16,406 nucleotides of DNA from Oehlia diaphana (GCA_003833135.1 QZLH01000820.1:27843-44248), one strand, 5' to 3'. Shown: positions 1 through 8,880, counted from the stretch's first letter. Translations and numbers: made by a program. The notes: a model not told the origin generated them from the letters alone.

Positions 1-195
1 TTTGTATGCATAATATTCACACATTTGGTAATAAATCTGCAAAATTTGAAGCAATTCTGATCACTGGTTGCTTAATTTTTGCATTTTTTGTAATTCCGAG
101 GACTTTTTTCGACCACTGTAAATTCTTTAATTTTCAGCTTCATAGATTGACTGTGTACGGTGCGGCACATTGTGATATGCATTTTGACCAAAAAA

Positions 196-351
196 TATGA
201 ATCTTGCCCCGCCACGGGCGTCACATGTATTAATCTTGACCACTTCATGCACGTTGTCGATCACATATATTTTACAATACACCATGAATAGGATCGACAA
301 TGTGCATGCGGGTGAGTCAAGTTTCACGTACGTGACGGGTCAAGATTCATA
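196..351. repeat. Degenerate inverted-repeat (foldback) element
   Basis: The left arm (196-262) and right arm (292-351) are imperfect reverse complements. Both outer ends begin TATGAATCTTG when read inward and both inner ends carry GTCGATC, with a loop of about 29 bases. The arms differ by several substitutions and a gap near the middle, so the element is old. TA dinucleotides lie at both ends (196-197 and 350-351), which would fit a TA target duplication, but TA is too common here to prove it. It is also more G+C-rich than its surroundings. The short open frames across it change strand with the arms and are not taken as genes. It is probably a non-autonomous DNA transposon remnant; the superfamily is not identifiable. 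Confidence 0.6.
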
Positions 352-831
352 TACTTGCTCCCCCTTAAATTCATACATATATGTAAACAAACGCCGCCCT
401 TTATATTTATAATTTTCCAAAATTGATAATCTAAATTAACTAAAACAAGTTAAATTGACGATCTGTAAAAATGTACGAACTTTTTATTGATTCAAAATCA
501 TTTAGTACAAATTTTACAATACAATGTTTGGAGTAAATCAATTAAGTTATATAATATCTAGTATCACTTACTTTAGAATAAAAAATAGTTGGATGTTGTT
601 ATCATACAATGGATATTCTTTCTAATTTATATTGGTTAATATCTAATTTATTAATTATATTAATTATATTAATTTTCTGTTCATTCATTCATATATTGTT
701 TTAATCTTTGTATTTAAAATTTCATATTGCATATAAATTTTTTGTTATAAAATTATTTAATGAGTATAAAATATTATGCTTATAAACCTTATTTCATATA
801 ATCAATGATAGAACCGTATAATTTACTAATG
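352..831. other. AT-rich intergenic DNA without a recognised gene
   Basis: No convincing reading frame, splice pattern or RNA gene is visible. A 9-bp unit (TAATTATAT) repeats about two and a half times at 651-675. The stretch next to 832 is the 3' flank of the minus-strand Q/N-rich gene. Confidence 0.5.
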
Positions 832-1425
832 TTAATTCTGTATACAACGACAATTGTAAGATCCAGAACAGAACGTATTATCATCATTATTCGAAAAGTT
901 ATTAATAACAGTAGAATCTTGACTTGAATTGAAATTATTTTGCATATAATTCAAATTAGAATTATGATTTTGTTCGTAAATTTGCTGTTTTGGAACCGTA
1001 TAATTGGTTAGAAAATTTTTCAAGTGAAATTCAAGATTTTTTTTATGTTCTTTTGTTGCTGTTGTTGGTGTTCATTTAAATTTAATTCAATATTATAAAG
1101 AGTCTTATTTAATAACTGAATGTGAAATCATTTCACAAGTCACTTGATAAATTTTCTTATCAATTGGATTTTGAAAACAAAACACGTAAAGATTATTTGG
1201 TTGGTTATAATTGTAAATTGAATCATTAAAGTCATTTAGTAATTGTTCAACTAAAATTTCTTTACAAAGAATTTCGTAAATTCGATTATCATTGATCGGT
1301 TCATAAAAAAATCCGTATTCGCTCATGTATGAATTAATACTTTCTTGAGGTAATTGAGGCTGCTGATAATATTGATTAGGTTGATTCGAGATCATACTTT
1401 GTTGGTATAACTCGTTGTAGTTCAT
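832..1425 (-). pseudogene. Q/N-rich protein gene, apparently frameshifted
   Basis: I do not recognise the family. The first 106 codons (1425 down to 1105) start at an ATG in a good context and encode a Q/N/Y-rich N-terminus (about residues 8-27), then a less biased block (about 30-100) with alternating hydrophobic and acidic residues ending in a conserved-looking stretch around YQVTCE. The frame stops at 1105. Low-complexity coding continues in another frame over about 1080-1030 (a run of CAA/CAG codons giving five glutamines, then Lys-rich). A third frame over 1023-832 is again Asn/Gln/Ser-rich and ends in a Cys-containing tail. Three consecutive frames with the same composition suggest one gene broken by two indels. 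Sequencing errors are the alternative. A short intron is less likely because no good GT-AG pair rejoins the frames. No signal peptide or membrane segment is seen. Function unknown; a Q/N-rich regulatory protein is only a guess from composition. Confidence 0.5.
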
Positions 1426-2803
1426 ATTGCTAATATTACAAAATCAGAAGATGGTTGATAACTTAGATTTTAAGTTGATGTTTTTTGTTTTTTTTTATTT
1501 TTTTTTTTTTTGAAAGTTCATGAACATAAAAACGAAGCATTTATATAATATTTTATCTTTTCATTAAAACCAATTAACTAAGCTAATTGGTAATTATTTT
1601 CACGATATAGTTGAAATGTATGCAACATCGGTTAAACATTATTTCTTTTATAAAGACAAATAAAAAAGCGATCTTTGAAAGGATTATAGTTAGTGTAACT
1701 CCCAATTTGAATTAGTCCGTTCACTTTCCTATTTTTATTAAGAGATGTTAAATTTTTATAGTGTTACTAATATCAGATGGATGAATAGGAATATAGGATA
1801 TTTTTCCGAAAATTCCAAAGAATAATAATTTACCGAAAACTCCAAAGTTACCCTAATTTGGAACACTGTTTGAAGGGAGTTAAATTTTTAAATCACGCGG
1901 TCAATATTTTTGATCATTTAAAATTTCTCTATTCAATAATTTATATTAAAAAAAGTCATCAAAACATTAAATCCTAGATTTGATTTTTCGAAATTTGTCG
2001 TTAATATTCGTTAAAGGACATTCATTCTAAAGATGGTCAATGGTCCCAAAATATTAATTTCACATTTTTCAACCTGGGGGTTCGGATGATCGACATCTCT
2101 TTGTGTGAGGTTTTTTTTTGTAGTATAAGAATTTAAGAATATCAAACAATATTTACAATTTGATTATTGAAATGAAAAAATTTTTGTGAAACGGTATCAT
2201 CATCGGTTTGAGTCAGGACCATTTGAATCCATTGATTAACGGAATAACGTAATATGTACATACGGTAGTAAAAGTTAGCTAATCGGTTGTTATAATCATG
2301 TTCTTTGTTGAACTAATCTTTCAGGACAAATATTTTATTTTGTTCATAATTTATAGTAAAAAGACTGCAAATTTTAAATATCATATTATGTTTAAATATT
2401 TACTCTTGACATAAAAGGACTAGATCGAATCATCGATTTAATCCTTTTATGTCAATATAAATTTAAAAAATAATAATGGTACAATATAACAATTATTACG
2501 AAGATCACTAAAAAAAAAATATGATCACATGATTAAAATTGTAACCTATCATAGTAATAATAGGCTCATCGGTTTTTATTGCCAATCTTTAAAAAAATTC
2601 TATATATATAATAACAACCACGAATTATCGATTTATTTGGTACCAAATTCCGAAAACTAAAAAAAAAAAGCCCCACAAATTTTAACGATGAAATGAAAAA
2701 AAAAACAACGAAAATAAATGTACATATCTTTTTTAAAAAAACCGAATTTACGAGTTAAGAATAAAAAAAGAAAATCGAGTGAGAAATTTTCATCGATAAG
2801 AAC
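1426..2803. other. Intergenic region between two minus-strand genes
   Basis: No gene was found. The part next to 1426 is the likely promoter region of the Q/N-rich gene and holds a long T-rich tract (about 1483-1512, an A tract on the coding strand). A 15-bp near-direct repeat (CCGAAAATTCCAAAG, one mismatch) occurs at 1806-1820 and 1834-1848, 28 bp apart. The palindrome at 2407-2454 is listed separately. The rest is A+T-rich with homopolymer runs and has stops in all frames. Confidence 0.5.
2407..2454. repeat. 48-bp near-perfect palindrome
   Basis: Arms of 22 bp (2407-2428 and 2433-2454) match at 20 of 22 positions around a 4-base loop; each outer end reads TGACATAAAAGGA inward. It lies about 350 bp beyond the 3' end of the HMG-box gene, too far to be an obvious 3'-end signal. 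No clear target-site duplication flanks it, so it may be a foldback remnant or a chance-maintained palindrome. Confidence 0.7.
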
Positions 2804-3253
2804 TTAAGGATTTGATGTAAACGAAAATAAATTAACATCATCCTGGAAATGATTCCCGGTTCGTACTTCCTGCTTCATTGTTTTCGTGGTTTTCTTTGAT
2901 TTTTTATTTAACTTGTTTAATTTAGGCTTCGGTGCCTGAAAATGTTTAAACTCGATTTTATTGTCCATTTGGAGCGTGACTTCTCGAGCAATATTAGCAA
3001 ATATATCTTTAAATTTTTCATCTGCTTCATTCCAGAATTTACTCGCCTTACGAGAACCGTGTCCGACATTTTTTGTAAAAATTTTTTGAATTGAAGTCCT
3101 AAATAAAACGAAACCATTTATTTTCTTATATTTTTTGATCTTATAGAACTTTGCGGGCTGGATTTTTATGTCATAGATTCCGTAGTGTGGAATCGACATC
3201 GAATATTGGCCCGCGCCAATAGGTTTATAAGCAGTTTTGTACTTGGAATACAT
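2804..3253 (-). CDS. HMG-box-like protein (divergent, MATA-HMG type)
   Basis: Single-exon gene for 149 residues, starting at an ATG with A at -3. Residues about 43-93 look like an HMG box. There is a basic lead-in (KKYKK, 40-44), then N46-x-F48-x-L50-F51-R52, which corresponds to the N-A-F-x-L-F-R core of fungal mating-type HMG boxes. Next comes a basic segment (K57-K72), a single W74 in the place of the helix-2 tryptophan, and a lysine/alanine-rich third helix (79-92). The usual R-P-P-N-A-F start is altered (K-K-I-N-G-F). A strongly basic tail at about 109-131 could add DNA contacts. HMG boxes bind the DNA minor groove and bend it; a nuclear DNA-binding role is therefore inferred. Rhizophagus carries many such short HMG genes outside any mating locus, so a mating role should not be assumed. 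I am fairly sure it is a gene and less sure of the family. Confidence 0.65.
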   Translation of the reverse strand: MYSKYKTAYKPIGAGQYSMSIPHYGIYDIKIQPAKFYKIKKYKKINGFVLFRTSIQKIFTKNVGHGSRKASKFWNEADEKFKDIFANIAREVTLQMDNKIEFKHFQAPKPKLNKLNKKSKKTTKTMKQEVRTGNHFQDDVNLFSFTSNP

Positions 3254-3477
3254 TGTATACGAGTGAATCTTTTCGATAGAAAATTTCTGCCAAAACTTCT
3301 CACGATGTCAATGCCTTTTTATAATATTTGATGATATATTAATTATATTGTTTTATTTTGATCTCATTAAAGTAGAAAAGAAAAATTCAAAGCAAAATAA
3401 TCCCTGAATATTTTCTTAATGATATTATTGACGCATGACTTAAAGAAAGCTTTCTTTGATTCATTTTATTATTCACC
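3254..3477. other. 5' flank of the HMG-box gene
   Basis: This stretch contains the presumed promoter of the minus-strand HMG-box gene and runs up to the boundary of the large repeat at about 3478. No specific promoter element is convincing. Confidence 0.4.
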
Positions 3478-3678
3478 CAATTTTGGTAATCTTAATTTTT
3501 TTTATCGCGGAGAAAATAATTAAAACTTAAATTGTAATTTCCATGTGAACATTTTTTATCGTATTAAAGAAGGATAAATATTCCGAATTTCATATATTTC
3601 TCTATTATAATAAATTCGAATTCTTAAAATTATAAAGATCCGTCTGTATAAATTAATTTATCTGATTCGTTATTTTTA

Positions 3679-4310
3679 CATACGGACATTCACGACAAAT
3701 CATTTATATTATATACACGTATATAAATTTTTTCGAGTAAATAAATAAATCGTGGGAGAAAAAAAATACTCTTTAAACGGCATACTATTTTCTTTAAACA
3801 ATAAAAAGTATTGTTCTTTAACGTCATCATTGAATTTGCGAAAGAAAGAAAATAATAAGGAGAAAACGAAAGCTTTCTCTATCGTTATTCGTTGTTCAAT
3901 AGAGGAGAAGCTTATTAGGCGCATATAAAGAAATATCCGTATTAATCTTCGATTTTGAATGATTCATGCACGCTTTACGATATCTTATCGATTGTACGCG
4001 ATGCAGGTTAAAAGCCTCGTGTCTGCTTTATTATATTACAAAAAAACTGTTTATTAAACTAAATGTGATATATTACATAACATGTGATGTTTCCCATCCG
4101 TTCGTTGTGTGTTACAGAAATTTTTTTTTGAGAAATCCTATAATTCTTTCAAAGGTTCGATTCAAACTCAACTTATTCGAGATATAATTACATCATTATT
4201 TTATTTAAGTAAATCAAGTGAAAGATTGATAATAACCTCTTTTCAAAGTTCCCTTTTAAACTTTGAATATTTATTATCCCTACGATATTTATTTTTTTAT
4301 CTATATTTAG
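3679..4310. repeat. Tandem unit 1 of the large repeat
   Basis: Begins at the shared block TACGGACATtCaCGACAAAT and carries the internal anchor TTCATGCACGCTTTAC at 3963 and GGTTCGATTC at 4154-4163. It is the most diverged unit at its start. Confidence 0.7.
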
Positions 4311-4829
4311 ACGTACGGACATAGGCGACAAATTGAAAATACTCTTTAAAGTCATATTACATTTTACCAAACAATAAAAGTATTGTTCTTTAACGTCAAC
4401 TTTGAATTTGCGAAAGAAAAGAAAATAATAAGGAGAAAATGACACGAAAGCTTTCTCCATCGCTATTCGTTGTTCAAAGCTTATTAGCGCATATATATTA
4501 AGAAATATCCTTATTTATCCTTGATTTGGAACGATTCATGCACGCTTTACAATATCTTATCGATTGGACGCGAAATATTTCCGCGATGCAATTTAAAAGC
4601 CTCGTGATTACTTTATTATATTACAAAAAAAGTATTATGATATATGTAATGTCACACATCCGTTCGTTGTGTGTAACAGAAATTTTTTTTAGAAAAATCC
4701 TAAGATTCTTTCAAAGGTTCGATCCAAACTCAACTTATTCGATATATAATTACATCATTATTTGATTTAAGTAAATATTTATTATCCCTTAGATGGCCAA
4801 CGATAATTATCTTTTATCTATAGTTTGAT
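4311..4829. repeat. Tandem unit 2 of the large repeat
   Basis: Begins at CGTACGGACATAGGCGACAA. The anchor TTCATGCACGCTTTAC is at 4535 (572 bp after unit 1) and GGTTCGATCC at 4716-4725. This is the shortest unit, about 519 bp. Confidence 0.75.
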
Positions 4830-5409
4830 GCACGGACATACGCGACAAATTGAAAATACTCTTTAAAATCGTATTACATTCCACCAAATAATAAAAGTAT
4901 TGTTCTTAACATCAACTTTGAATTTACAAAAGAAAAGAAAATAAATAATAAGGAGAAAATGACACGAGGCTTTCTCCATCGTTATTTGTTGTACAATAGA
5001 GAAGCTTATTAGCGCATATATATTAAGAAATATCCGCATTAATCTATTACTTGGAACGATTCATGCACGCTTTACAATATCTTATCGATTGGACGCGAGA
5101 TATTTCCGCGATGCAGTTTAAAAGCCTGGGGACTACTTTATTATATTACAAAAAAAGTATTATGTGCGATAGCTTACATAATATATGTGATGTCACACAT
5201 CCGTTCGTTGTGTGTAACAGGAATTTTTTTAGAAAAATCCTAAAATTCTTTCAAAGGTTCGATTCAAACTCAGCTTATTCGATATATAATTACATCATTA
5301 TTTGATTTAAGTAAATATTTGATGCAAGATAACCTCATTTTCCCTTTTAAACTTTAAAATTTTTATTATCCTTAGATGGCAAACGATATTTATCTTTTAT
5401 CTATATTTT
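4830..5409. repeat. Tandem unit 3 of the large repeat
   Basis: Begins at GCACGGACATACGCGACAA. The anchor is at 5060 (525 bp after unit 2) and GGTTCGATTC at 5256-5265. It is most similar to unit 2 over the stretch from the anchor to the TCGATATATAATTACATCA block. Confidence 0.75.
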
Positions 5410-6085
5410 GACGTACGGACATACGCGATAAATTGAAAATACTCTTTAAAGCCATATTACATTCTAACAAACAATAAAAGTATTGTTCTTTAAACATCAA
5501 CTTTGAATTTGCGAAAGAAAAGAAAATAATAAGGAGAAAATTGTCAAGAAGGCTTTCTCTATCGTTACTCGTTGGAAATGATAATTCAATAGAGGAAAAA
5601 CTTATTAAGCGCATATATATTAAGAAATATCCGCATTAATCTTTGATTTGGAACGATTCATGCACGCTTTACAATATACTTTTATCAACGAAAAACTTAA
5701 CTTATCGATTGGGCGCGATAATTTACATGATGCAGTTTAAAAGCCTCGTGACTGCTTTATTATATTACAAAAAAATCAGTTATTAAACTAAGTATGTAAT
5801 TATATTACATAATATATGTGATGTTGTACAGAAATTTTTTTTAGAAAAATCCTAAAATTCTTTCAAAGGTTCGATTCAAACCACCATTATTTTATCTAAA
5901 TAGGACGAATGAAAGGTTGATGTAAGATAATGCAAAGATAATCTCTTTTTCGATATTCCTTTTTTTAAATTTTAAACTTTGAAATATTTATTGTTTCTCA
6001 GATGACCAACGATATTTATCTTCCTTTATCTATATCGATATATTATGTCTTATTTATATATTTTATATATATTTATCTTTTATCT
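5410..6085. repeat. Tandem unit 4 of the large repeat
   Basis: Begins at CGTACGGACATACGCGATAA. The anchor is at 5657 (597 bp after unit 3) and GGTTCGATTC at 5868-5877. This unit has a small insertion right after the anchor (about 5675-5700) and lacks part of the block shared by units 2 and 3 before GGTTCGATTC. Confidence 0.7.
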
Positions 6086-6300
6086 ATATTTGATCTTGAT
6101 TGAAGTAAATTTAACCAATTATCTGACTTTTTTAATTTCTAAATTTGAATTTATTCTATTTATTCTTAAACTCTGATTCTCGAAGGTTACCGGGAAAAAA
6201 AAAAAAAAAAAAAAATACTTGAATGATTATAAGGAATGTTTATTACACAAAAAAAAAATGCACGATTTATTTATATACTTAAATTGGATAAATTAAAGAT

Positions 6301-6876
6301 TGATCGGTAATCTAATTTTTGCGGAGACAATTACTATCATATTATCCGAAAATCTTTAATTATGGTAATTACAAGAACCGAGCCATGTTTAATACGATAG
6401 TAAATTTTCTCAATGAAAGCACAGCTAATTATCGGTATGTCGAACAATCGAATTTTTTTAAAAACGACGTAATCTTTTTTTAGTTCAAAATTACATTATA
6501 AATATGTAGAAATTATGGTAAACTTAATTCCCCAATAATTCAGCCATATCACGACAAAATTACCAAATTTAGTAAAATAAGCTCTATATTAATTATTTGG
6601 TGTGTATTCTAATTCCGGTTTTTATTTGTTACACAGTTTTATATGAGTAATTATTACATCACTATTACGTAAATGATTGATTTTTTTTTCCCGATAAAAT
6701 AAAAAATTAAACCATTTTGGATATACAGAAACCAAACTATTTACAAATAAAGTATGGCAAATTTTTTTCATGAGAAAAGTTTAATAAAACAAAAATTATT
6801 TTGGTAGGTTATAAATGTAACCCATTCGTATTTTTTCCGTTTTAAAGGAGTGTAGTAAAAATTCTTATCGAAAACA
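6301..6876. other. Upstream region of the methyltransferase gene
   Basis: AT-rich with no reading frame of note. Its downstream end holds the candidate TATA box listed separately and a purine-rich stretch just before the start codon. An AAGGAG at about 6845 resembles a bacterial ribosome site but lies some 25 bases too far from the ATG to act as one. Confidence 0.45.
6809..6816 (+). promoter_or_regulatory. Candidate TATA box for the methyltransferase gene
   Basis: TTATAAAT ends about 60 bases before the ATG at 6877, a plausible distance for a fungal TATA element with a short leader. In DNA this A+T-rich such matches are common, so the call rests on position only. Confidence 0.25.
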
Positions 6877-7491
6877 ATGAGAAATTATAAGTTTACGAGA
6901 AAATGGTTTGAACCGCATATTCCAAGATGGGAAAAAGTTTTAGGTGGCTTAAAAGACAAAGTAATAAACGTTTTAGAAATTGGAGTTTTCGAAGGAAGAT
7001 CAACCGTATGGATTTTAGATGAATTATTTCACAAACCTGAATCAAAAATAATAACGATTGATACTTTTGAAAATATATTTGTGAACAACGATAATGAAAC
7101 AACCTTTCGTAGAAATATCAAAGAATCAGGAAAGGAATTGCAAGTTGAAATTATCAAAAATAATTCTTTTGATGCTCTTACCAAGTTGAATTACGAAAAG
7201 AGAATGAAATTTGATTTCATTTATATTGATGGTTCTCATATTGCTTGTGATGTATTATCTGACGCTGTTTTATCATGGAATTTACTTAAAGATGGTGGGA
7301 TTATGATTCTTGATGATTATGAGTGGGATTATTTTGAAGAAGAATTTAATAATCCAAGAATAGCGATTGATTCTTTCTTGAAAAGTTATCAACAACATTT
7401 GGAGGTTATCTTTAAGCGTTTCCAAGTAGGTGTTAAAAAAGTAGTTAAAGAAAATCCTCGAACCGCTAGAGATGATAAAAGGATTGATTAA
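6877..7491 (+). CDS. Class I SAM-dependent methyltransferase (Methyltransf_24-like)
   Basis: Intact single-exon gene, 204 residues; the ATG sits in an A-rich context (A at -3). It should transfer a methyl group from S-adenosylmethionine to an unknown acceptor. The Rossmann-fold motifs are clear. Motif I is L33-E34-I35-G36-V37-F38-E39-G40-R41-S42, binding SAM. The acidic end of strand 2 is D62 in ITIDTF, expected to hold the SAM ribose. Strand 4 is F114-I-Y-I-D118-G-S-H121, and L137-K-D-G-G-I-M-I-L-D146-D147-Y is the strand-5 region, whose aspartates may bind a metal or substrate. The N-terminal F6-T-x-x-W-F...I-P-x-W-E19-K-V-L block matches a family I know mainly from bacteria, so the protein looks full length. 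No signal peptide or membrane segment is visible, so it is probably cytosolic. With no intron and a bacterial look, acquisition by transfer is possible. Substrate unknown. Confidence 0.9.
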   Translation: MRNYKFTRKWFEPHIPRWEKVLGGLKDKVINVLEIGVFEGRSTVWILDELFHKPESKIITIDTFENIFVNNDNETTFRRNIKESGKELQVEIIKNNSFDALTKLNYEKRMKFDFIYIDGSHIACDVLSDAVLSWNLLKDGGIMILDDYEWDYFEEEFNNPRIAIDSFLKSYQQHLEVIFKRFQVGVKKVVKENPRTARDDKRID

Positions 7492-7838
7492 ATTTGAAAA
7501 GTAGTGGAAAATTTGAAGTCATTGTGCAATAATATCACTTGTTACTATTATTATCTTTTAAATTCATAGGTAGTTGAAAAATAAAAGTCGGTCGTGCTGC
7601 TATACCATCAATTTTTATTTTTTCGTTAATATGATATTAATAATAATTGATATCTAAATTCTAAATAAAATGTTTGAGAATATTAGTGTGTGATAAATGG
7701 ATTTATTTTTACTAATGAAAAATTTTACATGTGACATGATTATTACTGACTACTTTTATAAATTAATAGCCATGTCAGTAGCGCACAATCTATTTAAGGT
7801 GTTTTTATTTGTTACCTAAGCCAATTTTCATGAGATAA
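7492..7838. other. 3' flank of the methyltransferase gene
   Basis: Untranslated and intergenic sequence. Two AATAAA hexamers (7580-7585 and 7664-7669) could direct polyadenylation of the methyltransferase transcript. No other gene signal is seen. Confidence 0.45.
7580..7585 (+). terminator. Candidate polyadenylation signal (AATAAA)
   Basis: It lies about 89 bases after the methyltransferase stop codon, a usual 3' UTR length in fungi. A second AATAAA follows at 7664-7669. Both may be chance matches in A-rich DNA. Confidence 0.3.
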
Positions 7839-8039
7839 ATATTAATCGGTATTTTTTTCGGTGCTAATGCGGGAACGGTTTGGCTACGAGAGAGTATCGT
7901 AGTACTACTTGTAGGATTTGTGGCGAAAGGAATACCGAAACAACTACTTGATAAAGTAATCAATTCTTTCAAACTTTTACCCTTTGATTTATTTCCTAAT
8001 TTATGTATTTATTTATTATGCATATGTATGCGGTTATGA
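7839..8039 (+). other. Open, coding-like segment; possible orphan exon
   Basis: A frame without an ATG is open for 66 codons, from just after a TAA at 7836-7838 to a TGA at 8037. The part from about 7858 to 7980 is less A+T-rich than its surroundings. The product would have a glycine/alanine-containing start (FFGANAGTVW), a short hydrophobic run (SIVVLLVGFVAKG) and a LLDKVINSFK stretch. A possible 3' splice site (CATGAG) lies just upstream at about 7829-7834. The opposite strand is also open over part of this stretch, so the reading is uncertain. I do not recognise the product. It could be an exon or a fragment of a decayed gene. Confidence 0.3.
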
Positions 8040-8172
8040 CAGCTGTCAGGATTATGTAATCTGATTGGACCCCAATTATTCTACAAAACGAACGTTTAAC
8101 AAACAATTAAACGAAAAATATTTATGACAAAAAAAAATTAAATAAAATAAAAATAGTTAGACAATACATAAC

Positions 8173-8255
8173 TAGTGATTGGATTTTTTAATTTTTACTT
8201 AATAAGTACTTATTAATTAAAAAAGTTTTGAAATAATTTTTAAGTCCCATCACTA
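8173..8255. mobile_element. 83-bp MITE with 8-bp target duplication (hAT-like)
   Basis: The ends are TAGTGATTGGATTT on the left and its near reverse complement on the right (inward TAGTGATGGGACTT). Perfect 8-bp direct repeats TACATAAC flank it at 8165-8172 and 8256-8263. A perfect 18-bp palindrome (TTAATAAGTACTTATTAA) sits inside. An 8-bp duplication together with a TAGTG-type end is characteristic of the hAT superfamily. At 83 bp it has no coding capacity and must have been moved by a transposase made elsewhere. It lies directly at the left edge of the 8264-8880 repeat copy. Confidence 0.85.
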
Positions 8256-8263
8256 TACATAAC

Positions 8264-8880
8264 TATTTATCCAACTTTGATAATCTTGATTCTTTTATCG
8301 CAGAGAAAGCATTCAAGGCTTAAATTGGCGTAATAACGGACGAATACTCCGAACTTTCATATATATTTTCATTTTAATTTTTTTTTAGAATTCTTAGAAT
8401 TAAAGGAAATTTCAATCCAGATTAGAATATTAAATTAAATATATATGCGACGAATTGAAATTGTTCTAAATTGTTCTTTAAACGCCATATCACATTTCAG
8501 TAGACAATCGAAAGTATTGTTCATAATTCAATAAAGAAGGCTATTTGGCGTATATTATCCGTTAGTTTTTAGTGGGCAAAAAGATTTTATTGATTTTGGT
8601 TATAATTTGGTTATATTAAATTTTTTTATGCGACTAGATACATATTATGCATATTATTACGTAAATGTGTAACAAAAAATATTTTTTAGAATAATAATTT
8701 TTTTTTTCGTGATTTAATTATTATTTATGAATTTTTTTTTTAAAAAATTCGAAAGTTACAATCGGAAAAAAGGAGATAATAGTTTATACTTGATATCTTT
8801 CATAGAATGTTTATTACACAAAAAATCCACGATTTAAATCATGTCCAAATTGGATATAATCAACTGATTTCCAAAACAAT
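8264..8880. repeat. Second, short copy of the large repeat
   Basis: The left part (8268-8400) matches 3478-3620. The middle (8445-8560) matches the first part of one tandem unit: the GCGACgAATTGAAA start, the AAAGTATTGTTC block and the GGCGtATAT block. The right part (about 8745-8860) matches 6180-6290, including GAATGTTTATTACACAAAAAA. The anchor TTCATGCACGC and the GGTTCGATTC block are missing or too diverged to see. It therefore has one partial unit against four in the other copy. Orientation is the same, with no obvious target duplication. It is older or less conserved than the four-unit array. Confidence 0.65.

Larger units (their letters stand above)
3478..6300. repeat. Large composite repeat with four tandem internal units
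   Basis: A left flank (3478-3678), four diverged tandem units (3679-6085) and a right flank (6086-6300) make one repeat. A second, shorter copy at 8264-8880 shares both flanks and about one unit, which defines the outer limits. The left boundary starts near CCAATTTTGGTAATCTTAA and the right part contains a 21-nt A run (6195-6215) followed by GAATGTTTATTACACAAAAAA. Frames of 70-85 codons recur in the units, but they begin at TTG or differ by frameshifts from unit to unit and show no sign of protein-level conservation. I see no terminal inverted repeats and no coding capacity for a transposase. It could be a non-autonomous transposon, a satellite-like array or a segmental duplication. Confidence 0.7.

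Noticed and set aside
4526..5305. Two similar 79-84 codon frames in units 2 and 3 of the large repeat
   Set aside because: They start at TTG, the same frame is broken in units 1 and 4, and the similarity is explained by the DNA repeats.
3709..5614. Repeated minus-strand frames with KEQYF-type sequence in the tandem units
   Set aside because: The frames shift from unit to unit and the composition is that of translated A/T tracts; this is repeat DNA and not a gene family.
3700..6100. CRISPR array
   Set aside because: The repeats are hundreds of bases long, diverged and contiguous, without short identical repeats and unique spacers.
6845..6850. AAGGAG upstream of the methyltransferase as a ribosome binding site
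   Set aside because: It is about 26 bases before the ATG, too far for a bacterial site, and the surrounding DNA looks fungal.
6893..7102. Minus-strand frame of 69 codons
   Set aside because: It is the antisense shadow of the methyltransferase coding sequence.
8035..8048. Palindrome TGACAGCTGTCA as an operator site
   Set aside because: It is a 12-bp palindrome with no promoter or gene next to it; chance is likely.
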